DNA of 34,440 nucleotides from Bacteroidaceae bacterium (GTDB lineage: Bacteria > Bacteroidota > Bacteroidia > Bacteroidales > Bacteroidaceae). The position numbers and the translations under genes are program-made. The notes beneath the pieces are model-generated. The model saw only the letters and a program-made list of their open reading frames with translations, had not been told where the DNA came from and ran no database searches. Position 1 is the first letter of the stretch; every line of letters starts with the position of its first letter. The stretch covers positions 1-34,440 of the forward strand of contig CAAGKZ010000058.1 of the NCBI GenBank assembly GCA_900770665.1, read 5' to 3'. Shown here piece after piece: positions 8,443-17,061 of the stretch.

Positions 8443-11334
8443 TTATTTGAGGGAAACTTTATATGTCCTTGTGTCGCTGTCGCTTTTTGCTACAACAACA
8501 TATACACCATTTGCCACGTCTTTTACGCCGAGGATATTACCGCGGGCGCACTTTACCTCTCTGCCATCGGCAGCGAAGAGGGTGATTGATTTAACATCAG
8601 TGTTGCAAACAATATTGTCGCCGGTAATCTCAAAGTCAACGCTTGCGGTATTCTCAATGGATGTATCGTCACCCTTTCTGACAATCTTTACCGTGTAGCT
8701 CTCGTTTCGTGCAACGCCTTTCGCTTCAAGTCGGTCTCCCGATACCACAATGTACTTTACACCGTTCTTTGTGGCCGATTGTGTCAATTGCATTGACCAC
8801 ATGTCTCCCATTTTGGTAATCAGATAAGTGTTCCAGTCGGCATAGTACTGGTTTGTACCGAACACACCCAGCTCGTTTACATAGCGGCCATCGGCACCGC
8901 TGGTAATCTTGTAGCAGTTGCTTCCGTTTGCATCGGGTACAATCTTCCACTCCTGTGTAGCGGCAGGCTCCTCAATCTCCTTGAATGTCGGTGTGCCGCC
9001 GTTGCCTCCTACGTTGCTGTTTGTGAGGTAGCGGTTACCGTCAATAATGTAGTATGTCTCATTTTGGTCAATGAATGGTTCATTTGCTTTGCCGCCCAAT
9101 GGAATGATGTCGAATATGTACTTGTCGGGCAATGCAGTGGTGTTGCCTTTCTGTATCTGTGTGCCGCTTACGGTCCAGAATGCAGTGCCTGCGCTGCCGC
9201 CGTTCTGTATTGCATACTTGCCGTTTGCGAGCAGTGTGATGTCGTATGTGTGCCATACGGCCTCGTAGGGGTTGGTGGCATCGCTTACTGTGAAACTTCC
9301 GTTTTCGTTCAGGTAACGGTTGTCCTCAAGGTTCACAATCTTGTAGCGGTTGGTGCTTGGGTCAATGCTTATCTTCCACTCCTGACGCTGTGGACGGATG
9401 TTGTCCTGCTCGGCCAGGAATGAAGGCTTGCTTCCGGCTGCCTTATTGTTGTTTGTGAGATATTTGCCGTTGTACATAATGTAGTATGTACCATTTTCCA
9501 ATGCCTGTGCAGGGAACACATCGGTGCGGTAGTCATATGACTCCTTATATTCAGCTACCAATGTGCCTGCCACCTCCTTGATGAACGGTTCAATGTGCAC
9601 GGTACCCACAACCGGGGTAGCTGTCTTTAGCGAACCGGCGAAATCTCGTGAACGCAACGCTGCCTGTGCCTCGTCGTACTCCTTGTATTTCAGGTAGTTG
9701 TCTATGAACTTTTCGGAGTCCTTCTCGGCGAGTGCATTGTTCATTTCAATGATGCATACACCTCTTTGGCCAAGATACTTCATTGACTGAATCCATGGTT
9801 CAATCTCTTTTGTTAATGCCGGAGCCTCGTCGGTAGTCAAAAGTGTCTCGGCTGCGCTTACCAATTTCTGGAACTGCTCGCTCACAGCTGCGTATGCCGC
9901 CTCTCTGTCTGTAGCAATCTTATTGTTATAAACCTCTTTTGCCTTGATAAATTCGGGTGACTCGTCCATGCGGCGCAGTCCGTGTGTGTTTGCTCCAAGG
10001 TCGACGTTGTTCTCGCAGAAGAAACGGAATGCCTCGTAGTTCTCGGGCATCAGGTATTTCATTGCTGCTTCCCACGATGCATTTGAGTCGTATGCCGGCA
10101 TGTTCCAAGTGTAGTCGGCAATGCTGAAGAGTGAGACCTTCGATGCCTCGGCATACTCCATGGGGTTTGAAACGAAACCCGAGAGCATGTCGGCGATATT
10201 AAGGTCGTTGCCGTATGTGGGACCCATGAGCAGGTGGTTGATACAGTAGTCGCTCACAGGGTAGTTGAGCCAGATGTAGGCCTTGCGCTTAATCTGGTTG
10301 TTTATCCACTCCATATCACCCTTGTTTATCATGTCTACAACGCTGTTTCCTGTCCACATGATGTTGATGTCGCTGTCCATTATGTCGCCCAATGCAGGCA
10401 GGTAGATGGTATTAGCCCAACCACGGTTGTATTGTGTGGGGCATATTGTGAGGGGCTTTACATCGGGGTACTCTTTTCTCAGTTCTGCAGCAATGTAGTT
10501 CATCAGCTCGGCCTGCTCGTCGCCATGCGTGCCGTCGTCGCCCCAAAGGTCGTCCCAGAACACGGCAAAACTTCTCACACCAAGCTTGCACATCGCCTTG
10601 AGCTTGTTCACGATGTTGGCTCTGTCGGTGGCGTTCCATTGTATATCCTCGCCCGGGTGGATTGCCCACATGAACTCAATCTTGTTGGCTTTTGCCACAT
10701 TTACATACTCTGTGATTTTCTTGGCAAGGTCTGCAGGGTACTCCTCGCGCCACTTGCTCTTGTGGTAAGCGTCGTCCTTGGGGCCATAGATGTATACGTT
10801 CATCTTCATCTCGCCGAACATCTCAAGGAGTCCCATGCGGTCGGCCTCGCTGTAGGGGTTGCCGTAATATCCCTCTACAAGTCCGCGCTGTGGTACGCTT
10901 GGATAGTCTGTGACGGTGGCGCACATCACGTTTGGCTGTGATGCCATTTGTGTGAATGTCTGCACGCCGTAGTATGTTCCCGAACCGTCGTTACCGGCAA
11001 TGATAACCTTGTCTTTCTCAACTGTAAGATAGTAACCCTCGGCCTTTTGCGGGATGAGGCTCTCGTATGTAGCCACAGCTGCATCGCCGCGCTCACCGAT
11101 GATGAGTTCTACAGCGCCGTCGGTAGTGCTGAAATTTTTCTTGAAAAGATTCACTGCATCCGCATCAGCGTCGGCCTCGCCTGTGATTGTGTAGCTTGCG
11201 CTGTTCTCAAATGCGGTCTCATTGCCCCAGACTAAACTTTGGGGAATAGGGTAGATTTTGGCTGTCTGTGCGTTTGCGTTGAATGATATTGCAGTGAATA
11301 TCAGTGCGGAAATACCAAGAAACAGTTTTTTCAT
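8443..11334 (-). CDS. Secreted GH84 beta-N-acetylglucosaminidase
   Basis: This 963-residue protein has a signal peptide ending about residue 22 (FNANA-QT). A GH20/84-type N-terminal domain is followed by the GH84 catalytic domain. GLVEGYYGNPYS (151-162) starts the barrel, and the catalytic aspartate pair D261-D262 sits in FWDDLWG. Family 84 enzymes (O-GlcNAcase/hyaluronidase type) remove terminal GlcNAc by substrate-assisted catalysis, for example from mucins. After the catalytic part come helical linkers, then two repeats (about 620-770 and 775-870) with YYI..G.RYLTN, QEWKI and Y-K-I motifs that look like ricin-like beta-trefoil binding modules. A C-terminal tail (GVYVVVAKSDS…YKVSLK) resembles a sorting domain. 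It is a single-gene transcription unit with its own promoter and terminator. Confidence 0.88.
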   Translation of the reverse strand: MKKLFLGISALIFTAISFNANAQTAKIYPIPQSLVWGNETAFENSASYTITGEADADADAVNLFKKNFSTTDGAVELIIGERGDAAVATYESLIPQKAEGYYLTVEKDKVIIAGNDGSGTYYGVQTFTQMASQPNVMCATVTDYPSVPQRGLVEGYYGNPYSEADRMGLLEMFGEMKMNVYIYGPKDDAYHKSKWREEYPADLAKKITEYVNVAKANKIEFMWAIHPGEDIQWNATDRANIVNKLKAMCKLGVRSFAVFWDDLWGDDGTHGDEQAELMNYIAAELRKEYPDVKPLTICPTQYNRGWANTIYLPALGDIMDSDINIMWTGNSVVDMINKGDMEWINNQIKRKAYIWLNYPVSDYCINHLLMGPTYGNDLNIADMLSGFVSNPMEYAEASKVSLFSIADYTWNMPAYDSNASWEAAMKYLMPENYEAFRFFCENNVDLGANTHGLRRMDESPEFIKAKEVYNNKIATDREAAYAAVSEQFQKLVSAAETLLTTDEAPALTKEIEPWIQSMKYLGQRGVCIIEMNNALAEKDSEKFIDNYLKYKEYDEAQAALRSRDFAGSLKTATPVVGTVHIEPFIKEVAGTLVAEYKESYDYRTDVFPAQALENGTYYIMYNGKYLTNNNKAAGSKPSFLAEQDNIRPQRQEWKISIDPSTNRYKIVNLEDNRYLNENGSFTVSDATNPYEAVWHTYDITLLANGKYAIQNGGSAGTAFWTVSGTQIQKGNTTALPDKYIFDIIPLGGKANEPFIDQNETYYIIDGNRYLTNSNVGGNGGTPTFKEIEEPAATQEWKIVPDANGSNCYKITSGADGRYVNELGVFGTNQYYADWNTYLITKMGDMWSMQLTQSATKNGVKYIVVSGDRLEAKGVARNESYTVKIVRKGDDTSIENTASVDFEITGDNIVCNTDVKSITLFAADGREVKCARGNILGVKDVANGVYVVVAKSDSDTRTYKVSLK

Positions 11335-11377
11335 ATTATCAATAAGTTATAATGTTTACAGTGTCTATACATCAAAA

Positions 11378-11409
11378 CAAAAATAGTTGTTTTGGGTGGA
11401 ATAACCAAA
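11378..11409 (-). promoter_or_regulatory. Promoter of the GH84 gene
   Basis: On the minus strand TTTG (11406-11409) is followed after 20 nt by TATTTTTG (11378-11385), which is the Bacteroidetes promoter consensus. Initiation near 11371 gives a leader of about 37 nt before the GH84 start. The site is divergent to surE, so the two promoters share a 108-nt intergenic region. Confidence 0.7.
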
Positions 11410-11416
11410 TTTTTTG

Positions 11417-11424
11417 TAACTTAG
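11417..11424 (+). promoter_or_regulatory. Weak promoter box of surE-lpxB
   Basis: TAACTTAG resembles the TAnnTTTG element with one mismatch. A TTTG lies at 11391-11394, 22 nt upstream. The position, about 20 nt before the surE start, is right, but the match is imperfect. Confidence 0.4.
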
Positions 11425-11442
11425 CGCCATAAACAGGAAAAG

Positions 11443-12225
11443 ATGAGTGATAATATGGACAAAAAACTTCGTATACTGGTATCCAATGATGACGGATACC
11501 TTGCTAAAGGAATAAACTCTCTTGTTGAGGTGTTGCGCGAATTCGGAGATGTTGATGTTTATGCACCGCATAAAGGCCGTTCAGGGCAAGGTTGTGCCAT
11601 AACCAGTGAAGTGCCGGTGAAGTTGACTCCCATTACAGATGATTGGGATGCTCCTGTTCAAATATATGCCTGTACGGGTACTCCCTGCGATTGTGTAAAG
11701 GCTGCAATTGATGGAAGAATTGTCGGATATGACCTCGTTGTCGGCGGTATAAATCATGGCGACAATTCTGCTGTAAATGCCCACTATTCCGGAACAATGG
11801 GTGTTGTGCTCGAAGGTTGTATGAAGGGTATACCTTCCATAGCCTTTTCGCTCTGCTCGCACGACCCTGATGCTGATTTCACCCCGACATATGACGTAAT
11901 ACGCAGGATTGTTGCAAAGGTGCTTGAAAAAGGACTCCCCAAAGGCAGTTGTCTCAATGTCAATTTCCCCGATTCGCCGTCTTATGCGGGTATTAAGGTT
12001 TGTCGCCAGGCTATGGGACGCTGGGTCAACGAATGGGAAAGTAAGGATGACCCGCGTGGCAGCGACGGAAAATGGCTGTTTCTCACCGGTGAGTTTGTGG
12101 TGGATGACACCGACCCCGAAGCCGACCGTGTGGCACTTGACAATAACTATGTAACGATAACCCCGATTACCATAGATATGACTGATTACAAGCTGCTTGA
12201 AGAGATGAAGCAGTGGAATCTTTGA
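11443..12225 (+). CDS. surE: 5'/3'-nucleotidase SurE
   Basis: The 260-residue product has the SurE N-terminal metal site ILVSNDDGY (NDDGY at residues 15-19), then APHKGRSGQG, a GTPCDCVK segment, and GINHGDNSAVNAHYSGTMG. These are the conserved core of this metal-dependent nucleoside monophosphatase family. It dephosphorylates 5' and 3' nucleotides and acts in stress survival in other bacteria. The start at 11443 follows AGGAAAAG; the ATG at 11455 (MDKKL) is the alternative. lpxB follows after 12 nt, so the two are probably cotranscribed, an arrangement often seen in Bacteroidales. Confidence 0.95.
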   Translation: MSDNMDKKLRILVSNDDGYLAKGINSLVEVLREFGDVDVYAPHKGRSGQGCAITSEVPVKLTPITDDWDAPVQIYACTGTPCDCVKAAIDGRIVGYDLVVGGINHGDNSAVNAHYSGTMGVVLEGCMKGIPSIAFSLCSHDPDADFTPTYDVIRRIVAKVLEKGLPKGSCLNVNFPDSPSYAGIKVCRQAMGRWVNEWESKDDPRGSDGKWLFLTGEFVVDDTDPEADRVALDNNYVTITPITIDMTDYKLLEEMKQWNL

Positions 12226-12237
12226 TAAAGAATAATA

Positions 12238-13380
12238 ATGAAATACTATCTCATTGTCGGTGAGGCTTCGGGCGACTTGCATGCCTCCAATCTGATGAAA
12301 TCGATAAAGGCTGTTGACGGCGCTGCCGAGTTCCGTTTCTTTGGCGGTGACCTGATGTCGGCAGTCGGCGGCACTCGTGTGAAGCATTACCGCGAACTGG
12401 CATATATGGGTTTCGTCCCGGTGCTCATGCATTTGAGAACCATCTTTGCCAATATGAGATTGTGTAAAAAGGATGTCGAAGAGTGGGCTCCCGATGCATT
12501 GATACTTGTGGACTATCCGGGCTTCAACCTGTCGATTGCCGAGTATATCCACAAGAATACAAAAATTCCGGTATATTATTATATCTCGCCCAAAATATGG
12601 GCGTGGAAGGAACGTCGCATAAAGAATATTAAGCGCGATGTCGATGAACTCTTCTCCATACTGCCGTTTGAGATTGATTTCTTTGAGAAGAAACATAATT
12701 ACAAAATCAACTATGTCGGCAATCCCTGCGTTGATGCTGTGGATGATTTCAAACGCAACAAGGCATTGTCGCGTGCTGCATTCCTTGCAAAGAACAGCCT
12801 TGCCGAAAAACCTGTCATTGCATTGCTTGCCGGCAGCCGCAAACAGGAGATAAAGGCCAATCTGCCAATGATGCTTGAGGCTGCGAAACAGTTCCCCGAT
12901 TATCAACCCGTGCTTGCCGGTGCTCCTGGTATTGACAAGGAGTTCTATGCACCGTATATAGATGCCGGGGTTAAGATTGTCTTTGGACAGACATACGATA
13001 TCCTGAACAATGCCCATGCGGCGTTGGTTACATCGGGCACTGCAACGCTTGAGACAGCGCTCTTCAATGTACCGCAGGTGGTGTGTTATGCAATGCCTAT
13101 GGGACGCGTATATTCATGGCTGAAAAAGCATTTCCTCAAGGTGAAGTATGTTTCTCTTGTAAATCTTGTTGCTGATAGGGAAGTTGTGCGTGAACTGGTT
13201 GCGGCGGATATGACATTGCAGAATGTGGTTGCCGAGCTTGGAGAACTGCTGCCTGCCGACGGTGAAAAAAGAACGGCTATGCTCAGAGAGTATAGCCGTA
13301 TGATGGAAATCCTTGGCAAGCCCGGTGCATCGCAGCGCGCTGCCGAGAAAATTGTTTTGTTGTTGGGTGGTAAGGCTTAA
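12238..13380 (+). CDS. lpxB: Lipid-A-disaccharide synthase
   Basis: The 380-residue protein begins YYLIVGEASGDLHASNL, the LpxB signature. It also has FFGGDLM, YYISPKIWAWKERR, LLAGSRKQEI and TSGTATLETALFNVP, all typical of this GT19 glycosyltransferase. It condenses UDP-2,3-diacylglucosamine with lipid X to form the lipid A disaccharide at the inner face of the cytoplasmic membrane. Its length is normal. It is the second gene after surE. Its stop codon overlaps the stop of the convergent cdsA by 4 nt, with no terminator visible between the two units, so antisense read-through is possible. Confidence 0.96.
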   Translation: MKYYLIVGEASGDLHASNLMKSIKAVDGAAEFRFFGGDLMSAVGGTRVKHYRELAYMGFVPVLMHLRTIFANMRLCKKDVEEWAPDALILVDYPGFNLSIAEYIHKNTKIPVYYYISPKIWAWKERRIKNIKRDVDELFSILPFEIDFFEKKHNYKINYVGNPCVDAVDDFKRNKALSRAAFLAKNSLAEKPVIALLAGSRKQEIKANLPMMLEAAKQFPDYQPVLAGAPGIDKEFYAPYIDAGVKIVFGQTYDILNNAHAALVTSGTATLETALFNVPQVVCYAMPMGRVYSWLKKHFLKVKYVSLVNLVADREVVRELVAADMTLQNVVAELGELLPADGEKRTAMLREYSRMMEILGKPGASQRAAEKIVLLLGGKA

Positions 13381-14213
13381 AGCATACCAATGAAAACCAG
13401 GTAAGCGATTACGCATGGTACTGCAAAGATGGTGCTGTCGAAACGGTCGAGCAGTCCACCATGTCCGGGAAGAATGTTTCCCGAGTCTTTAATCTGCATT
13501 TCGCGTTTCATGCTCGATTCTATAAGGTCGCCCAAAGTACCGGCAATAACCACAACCACAGCCATTCCTATCCATTCCCATACATTCATTACTGTAAAGT
13601 AGTGCGACATTGCTACACTTGCTCCAACAGCAACGGCGACGCCGCCAAAGAAACCCTCCCATGTCTTTTTGGGCGAAATGCGCTCAAACATCTTGTGACG
13701 TCCTATTGTGCATCCTACACAGTAGGCGCCGGTGTCATTGCACCATATGAAGATGAATATAGAGAGCGGGAATAGCCAATGGTATGTCTCTCCTGCTGGC
13801 GCTCCAGCCATTGCCAAAATGTTCAATAGTGAGAACGGCAGGGCAACATAGAGTTGGGTCAAGGCAAAGTATGCATGGTTCTCAAGCGCATTGCCCTCTT
13901 TTGAGAACAGACGGCTAATGAATATATAGGCTACCGTTATGATATATGGTGTGAAAAGCAACAGTGTCGGCACCTCCCAGTTGTGGGGCATGGCGGCAAA
14001 AGCCAAGAACAGGGAAATACTGCAAAGAATGGCCAACGCTCTCTTGAACGTTATGTTCTTGTGTTGCTTTAACAATGTGCTGAACTCATTTACAGACAAT
14101 GCTGTAATCAAGAGAAACAGAATCTTGAATGACTGCCATCCATAAAGCATTGAACCAACAAGGATTGCGGCAAACAATATGCCGGTCAATGCGCGAATCA
14201 TAAACTTCTTCAT
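13377..14213 (-). CDS. cdsA: Phosphatidate cytidylyltransferase
   Basis: This 278-residue protein has seven to eight hydrophobic segments and the CDP-alcohol signature near the C-terminus: GDLIESSMKRE…KDSGNILPGHGGLLDRFDS. That identifies CdsA, which makes CDP-diacylglycerol from phosphatidic acid and CTP, the branch point of phospholipid synthesis, in the inner membrane. It is the last gene of the rsfS-ftsH-cdsA unit, 55 nt after ftsH, and overlaps the end of lpxB tail to tail. Confidence 0.96.
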   Translation of the reverse strand: MKKFMIRALTGILFAAILVGSMLYGWQSFKILFLLITALSVNEFSTLLKQHKNITFKRALAILCSISLFLAFAAMPHNWEVPTLLLFTPYIITVAYIFISRLFSKEGNALENHAYFALTQLYVALPFSLLNILAMAGAPAGETYHWLFPLSIFIFIWCNDTGAYCVGCTIGRHKMFERISPKKTWEGFFGGVAVAVGASVAMSHYFTVMNVWEWIGMAVVVVIAGTLGDLIESSMKREMQIKDSGNILPGHGGLLDRFDSTIFAVPCVIAYLVFIGML

Positions 14214-14268
14214 AAAACCTTTGTTTTTTGTGGTTGTGTCAAGTGTGCCCTGATACTCCTTGTTGTGG

Positions 14269-16233
14269 TTATTCGGCAGTTACGGCCTCTTGTGCTTCGG
14301 TTGTAGGCGTTTCTGCATCATTGTTATCCTCTTTTTCGTCCTTTTCGAAAATCTCCTCACTGCGCGAAGTCCAGGGACGCTTGCCGAAAATCTTCTCTAC
14401 ATCCTCGGCAAAGATGACCTCTTTCTCAATGAGAACCCTTGCAAGTTCTGCATGTCCCTCCTTATGCTCGTTGAGCAGTGCCTTTGCTCTTTCGTACTGC
14501 TCTTTAATCATTTTGTGAACCTCGGTGTCAATCATCTCGGCTGTCTTTTCGCTGTAAGGACGGCTGAATGAATACTCCTGGTTGTTGTAATAGCACAAGT
14601 TCGAGAGGTTCTCGCTCATGCCGGCATAAGCAACCATTGCATAACCCTGTTTAGTGACGCGTTCAAGGTCGTTCATGGCACCTGTCGATATGTGGCCTAT
14701 GAAGCACTCCTCGGCGGCGCGTCCACCAAGTGTGGCGCACATCTCATCGAGCATCTGCTCCTTAGTGGTAATCTGTCGCTCCTCGGGCATATACCATGCA
14801 GCGCCAAGTGCTCTGCCGCGTGGAACAATGGTAACCTTTATAAGCGGGTTCGCGTGCTCAAGGAACCATGATATTGTGGCGTGTCCGGCCTCGTGAATGG
14901 CGATGGCCTCTTTCTCCTTCTGTGTCATCACCTTGGTCTTCTTCTCAAGGCCGCCAATTATGCGGTCAATGGCATCAAGGAAGTCCTGCTTGTCAACAGC
15001 CTTCTTCTTGTTGCGTGCCGCAATGAGCGCCGCCTCGTTGCAGACATTGGCAATGTCGGCGCCCGAGAAACCCGGTGTCTGGCGTGCAAGAGTGTCGACA
15101 TCGACCGACGGGTCGAGCTTCAACGGGCGCAGGTGTACGCCGAATATTGCCTTTCGCTCGTTAAGGTCGGGCAGGTCAACGTGTATCTGGCGGTCGAAAC
15201 GGCCTGCACGCAACAGCGCCTTGTCAAGAATGTCGGCGCGGTTGGTTGCGGCAATTACAATGATACCGCTGTTTGTGCCGAATCCGTCCATCTCGGTCAG
15301 CAGCTGGTTCAGCGTGTTCTCGCGTTCGTCGTTTCCACCCATGTTGGGGTTTTTACCACGTGCACGACCTACGGCATCAATCTCGTCAATAAATACAATA
15401 CAAGGTGCCTTCTCCTTTGCCTGACGGAACAGGTCGCGAACGCGCGATGCACCCACACCCACGAACATCTCAACAAAGTCGGAACCCGACATTGAGAAGA
15501 ACGGTACGTTCGCTTCGCCGGCAACAGCCTTTGCAAGCAGTGTCTTTCCTGTTCCCGGAGGGCCAACAAGCAGGGCGCCTTTGGGGATTTTTCCTCCAAG
15601 TTCGGTATATCTCTGCGGGCTCTTAAGGAAGTCTACAATCTCCTGTACCTCCTGCTTTGCACCCTCTTGGCCTGCTACATCCTTGAAAGTGACTTTGGCC
15701 GCGCTGTTCTGGTCAAATAATTTGGCCTGTGACTTGCCTACATTGAATACTCCGCCTTGGCCACCGCCACCGCCGCTCATGCGACGCATTATGAATATCC
15801 AGATGAATATGATTATAATGAACGGGAAGATGTTCCAGAACATGTCGCCCCAGAAGTTCTTCTTCTCCTTATATGTTACTTCTCCTTTGAATTTGCCCTC
15901 TTCGCTTTCTCTCTGCTCACGTATGAAATTGTCGAAATTCTCTATTGAGCCAATAGTGGTTTCAACTTTAAGGCGTGCACCGTCTTTCAGGGATTTGTCC
16001 GATACGCTGTCGGCCCATTCGTTAAAGATATATGCCTCGAGTGTGCTGTTGTTTATAACAGAAATCTCTTCGACATATCCCTTCTTTATATAATCCTCGA
16101 CTTGGGTGTACGATTTTTCAACTTTCTGGTCGTCATTGCCGTCGTCAAAGATGTATATGTATAAAAGTATACCTCCTATAATAATATATAGCCAGGTTAA
16201 TGATATTTTGGGGAATTTGTTGTTTTTCTTCAT
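14269..16233 (-). CDS. ftsH: ATP-dependent zinc metalloprotease FtsH
   Basis: The 654-residue enzyme has two membrane helices (about 10-29 and 132-151) flanking a periplasmic domain. The AAA+ module carries Walker A GPPGTGKT (224-231), Walker B with DEID (283-286) and an arginine-finger region LRAGRFDRQI. The zinc protease motif HEAGH is at 447-451. It degrades membrane and short-lived soluble proteins as a hexamer. In other bacteria it controls LPS synthesis, which fits the nearby lpxB and cdsA. The C-terminal 40 residues are acidic and low in complexity. It follows rsfS by 12 nt. Confidence 0.97.
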   Translation of the reverse strand: MKKNNKFPKISLTWLYIIIGGILLYIYIFDDGNDDQKVEKSYTQVEDYIKKGYVEEISVINNSTLEAYIFNEWADSVSDKSLKDGARLKVETTIGSIENFDNFIREQRESEEGKFKGEVTYKEKKNFWGDMFWNIFPFIIIIFIWIFIMRRMSGGGGGQGGVFNVGKSQAKLFDQNSAAKVTFKDVAGQEGAKQEVQEIVDFLKSPQRYTELGGKIPKGALLVGPPGTGKTLLAKAVAGEANVPFFSMSGSDFVEMFVGVGASRVRDLFRQAKEKAPCIVFIDEIDAVGRARGKNPNMGGNDERENTLNQLLTEMDGFGTNSGIIVIAATNRADILDKALLRAGRFDRQIHVDLPDLNERKAIFGVHLRPLKLDPSVDVDTLARQTPGFSGADIANVCNEAALIAARNKKKAVDKQDFLDAIDRIIGGLEKKTKVMTQKEKEAIAIHEAGHATISWFLEHANPLIKVTIVPRGRALGAAWYMPEERQITTKEQMLDEMCATLGGRAAEECFIGHISTGAMNDLERVTKQGYAMVAYAGMSENLSNLCYYNNQEYSFSRPYSEKTAEMIDTEVHKMIKEQYERAKALLNEHKEGHAELARVLIEKEVIFAEDVEKIFGKRPWTSRSEEIFEKDEKEDNNDAETPTTEAQEAVTAE

Positions 16234-16245
16234 CTTGGTTGTTTA

Positions 16246-16617
16246 TCAGTCAATATCAGGTATTTCTGTTAATGTAGCGTCGGCCCAAAGGTGCTCAATG
16301 TCATAGAACTTGCGAACGTCTGGCAGGAATATGTGTACCAGAATGTCACCATAGTCCATTGCAATCCATTGCGAATTGCGCAGACCGTCGATGAAGTAGG
16401 GCTTCTTCTTGCAGTTGATTCTCACCGTCTCCTCAATGGAATCGGTGATGGCACTTACTTGGTTTGGTGAATTACCCTGGCAAATCACAAAGTAGTCGCA
16501 TACGCTGTTGCCGAGCTTCAGCATGTCTACTACAACAATTCCTTTGCCCTTTTTGTCCTGTATACCTTCTATTATTTGTTTGATGACATCCTGTGCCTCA
16601 ATTTTCTCTTTTTGCAT
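16246..16617 (-). CDS. rsfS: Ribosomal silencing factor RsfS
   Basis: The 123-residue protein has the RsfS/Iojap features VVDMLKLGNSVCDYFVICQGNS, a W-I-A-M-D-Y-G-D core and VHIFLPDVRKFYDIEHLW. It binds ribosomal protein uL14 and blocks 50S-30S joining when nutrients are short. It heads the rsfS-ftsH-cdsA unit, an arrangement familiar in Bacteroidetes. A TATCTTTG box lies 110 nt upstream. Confidence 0.95.
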   Translation of the reverse strand: MQKEKIEAQDVIKQIIEGIQDKKGKGIVVVDMLKLGNSVCDYFVICQGNSPNQVSAITDSIEETVRINCKKKPYFIDGLRNSQWIAMDYGDILVHIFLPDVRKFYDIEHLWADATLTEIPDID

Positions 16618-16727
16618 ATATCTTTTTGTTTGATTTTGATTGTTATTATAAGATTAGCGCCGATAGTCTGTCTTGAATATTTGAAACTTTGACTTATTGC
16701 GCTGTTTACTCCATGTTATCAACAATG

Positions 16728-16735
16728 CAAAGATA
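16728..16735 (-). promoter_or_regulatory. -7 box upstream of rsfS
   Basis: The minus strand reads TATCTTTG followed by CA, an exact Bacteroidetes -7 element. It would give a leader of about 105 nt for rsfS. A clear TTTG partner is not visible. The remaining AT-rich bases between rsfS and the tRNA hold no gene that I can see. Confidence 0.5.
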
Positions 16736-16861
16736 TTCCTTATTTTGTCTATTTGAAAATAAAAACAGGTGCTTTTTGGCCTAAAACAGCGAAAAAAGAA
16801 CTTTTTTTCATTTTTTTAAGCAAAAAAAAGGCGAAAATATTTTTTTTACCGAAAAAAGTTG

Positions 16862-16869
16862 TACCTTTG
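16862..16869 (+). promoter_or_regulatory. -7 box of the tRNA-Gln promoter
   Basis: TACCTTTG followed by CA matches the Bacteroidetes -7 element and ends 16 nt before the tRNA. The upstream region is a run of T residues rather than a canonical TTTG. Confidence 0.6.
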
Positions 16870-16885
16870 CATCGCATTTGAGCCT

Positions 16886-16956
16886 TGGGCTATGGTGTAA
16901 TGGTAACACTGCAGATTCTGGTCCTGCCTTTCCTGGTTCGAGTCCGGGTAGCCCAA
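16886..16956 (+). tRNA. tRNA-Gln (anticodon CTG)
   Basis: A complete cloverleaf is visible. The acceptor stem is TGGGCTA/TAGCCCA, the D stem GTGT/ACAC, the anticodon stem GCAGA/CCTGC with loop TTCTGGT (CTG), and the T arm CCTGG-TTCGAGT-CCGGG. The discriminator base is A and CCA is not encoded. The closing pair of the anticodon loop (31-39) is an A·C mismatch, where tRNA-Gln usually has A-U. A promoter box lies just upstream and an intrinsic terminator just downstream, so it is a single-gene unit. Confidence 0.95.
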
Positions 16957-16959
16957 CAG

Positions 16960-16988
16960 AGAGATTTCCATACGGAAATCTCTTTTTT
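16960..16988 (+). terminator. Intrinsic terminator of the tRNA gene
   Basis: AGAGATTTCC and GGAAATCTCT form a perfect 10-bp stem around a 4-nt loop, followed by TTTTT. It starts 4 nt after the mature tRNA 3' end. Confidence 0.9.
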
Positions 16989-17029
16989 GTGCATTGCCCG
17001 TACTCTTGGCGGCTCAACGCCAAATTCTG

Positions 17030-17053
17030 GGATCAACGTAAAATTCTGAGGGA
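17030..17053 (+). repeat. Left terminal inverted repeat of the IS
   Basis: It starts GGATCAACG and ends TGAGGG. Its partner is the reverse complement of 18427-18450. A related copy (TCAACGccAAATTCTG) stands immediately outside, at 17014-17029. Confidence 0.65.
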
Positions 17054-17061
17054 TTTAAAAA

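Noticed and set aside
10234..10941. 235-codon plus-strand frame inside the GH84 gene
   Set aside because: It is antisense to the catalytic domain, valine/histidine-rich and without a family signature.
11581..13017. 478-codon minus-strand open frame across surE and lpxB
   Set aside because: It is antisense to two well-supported genes and shows no domain. It is Cys/His/Arg-rich in the way of a shadow frame.
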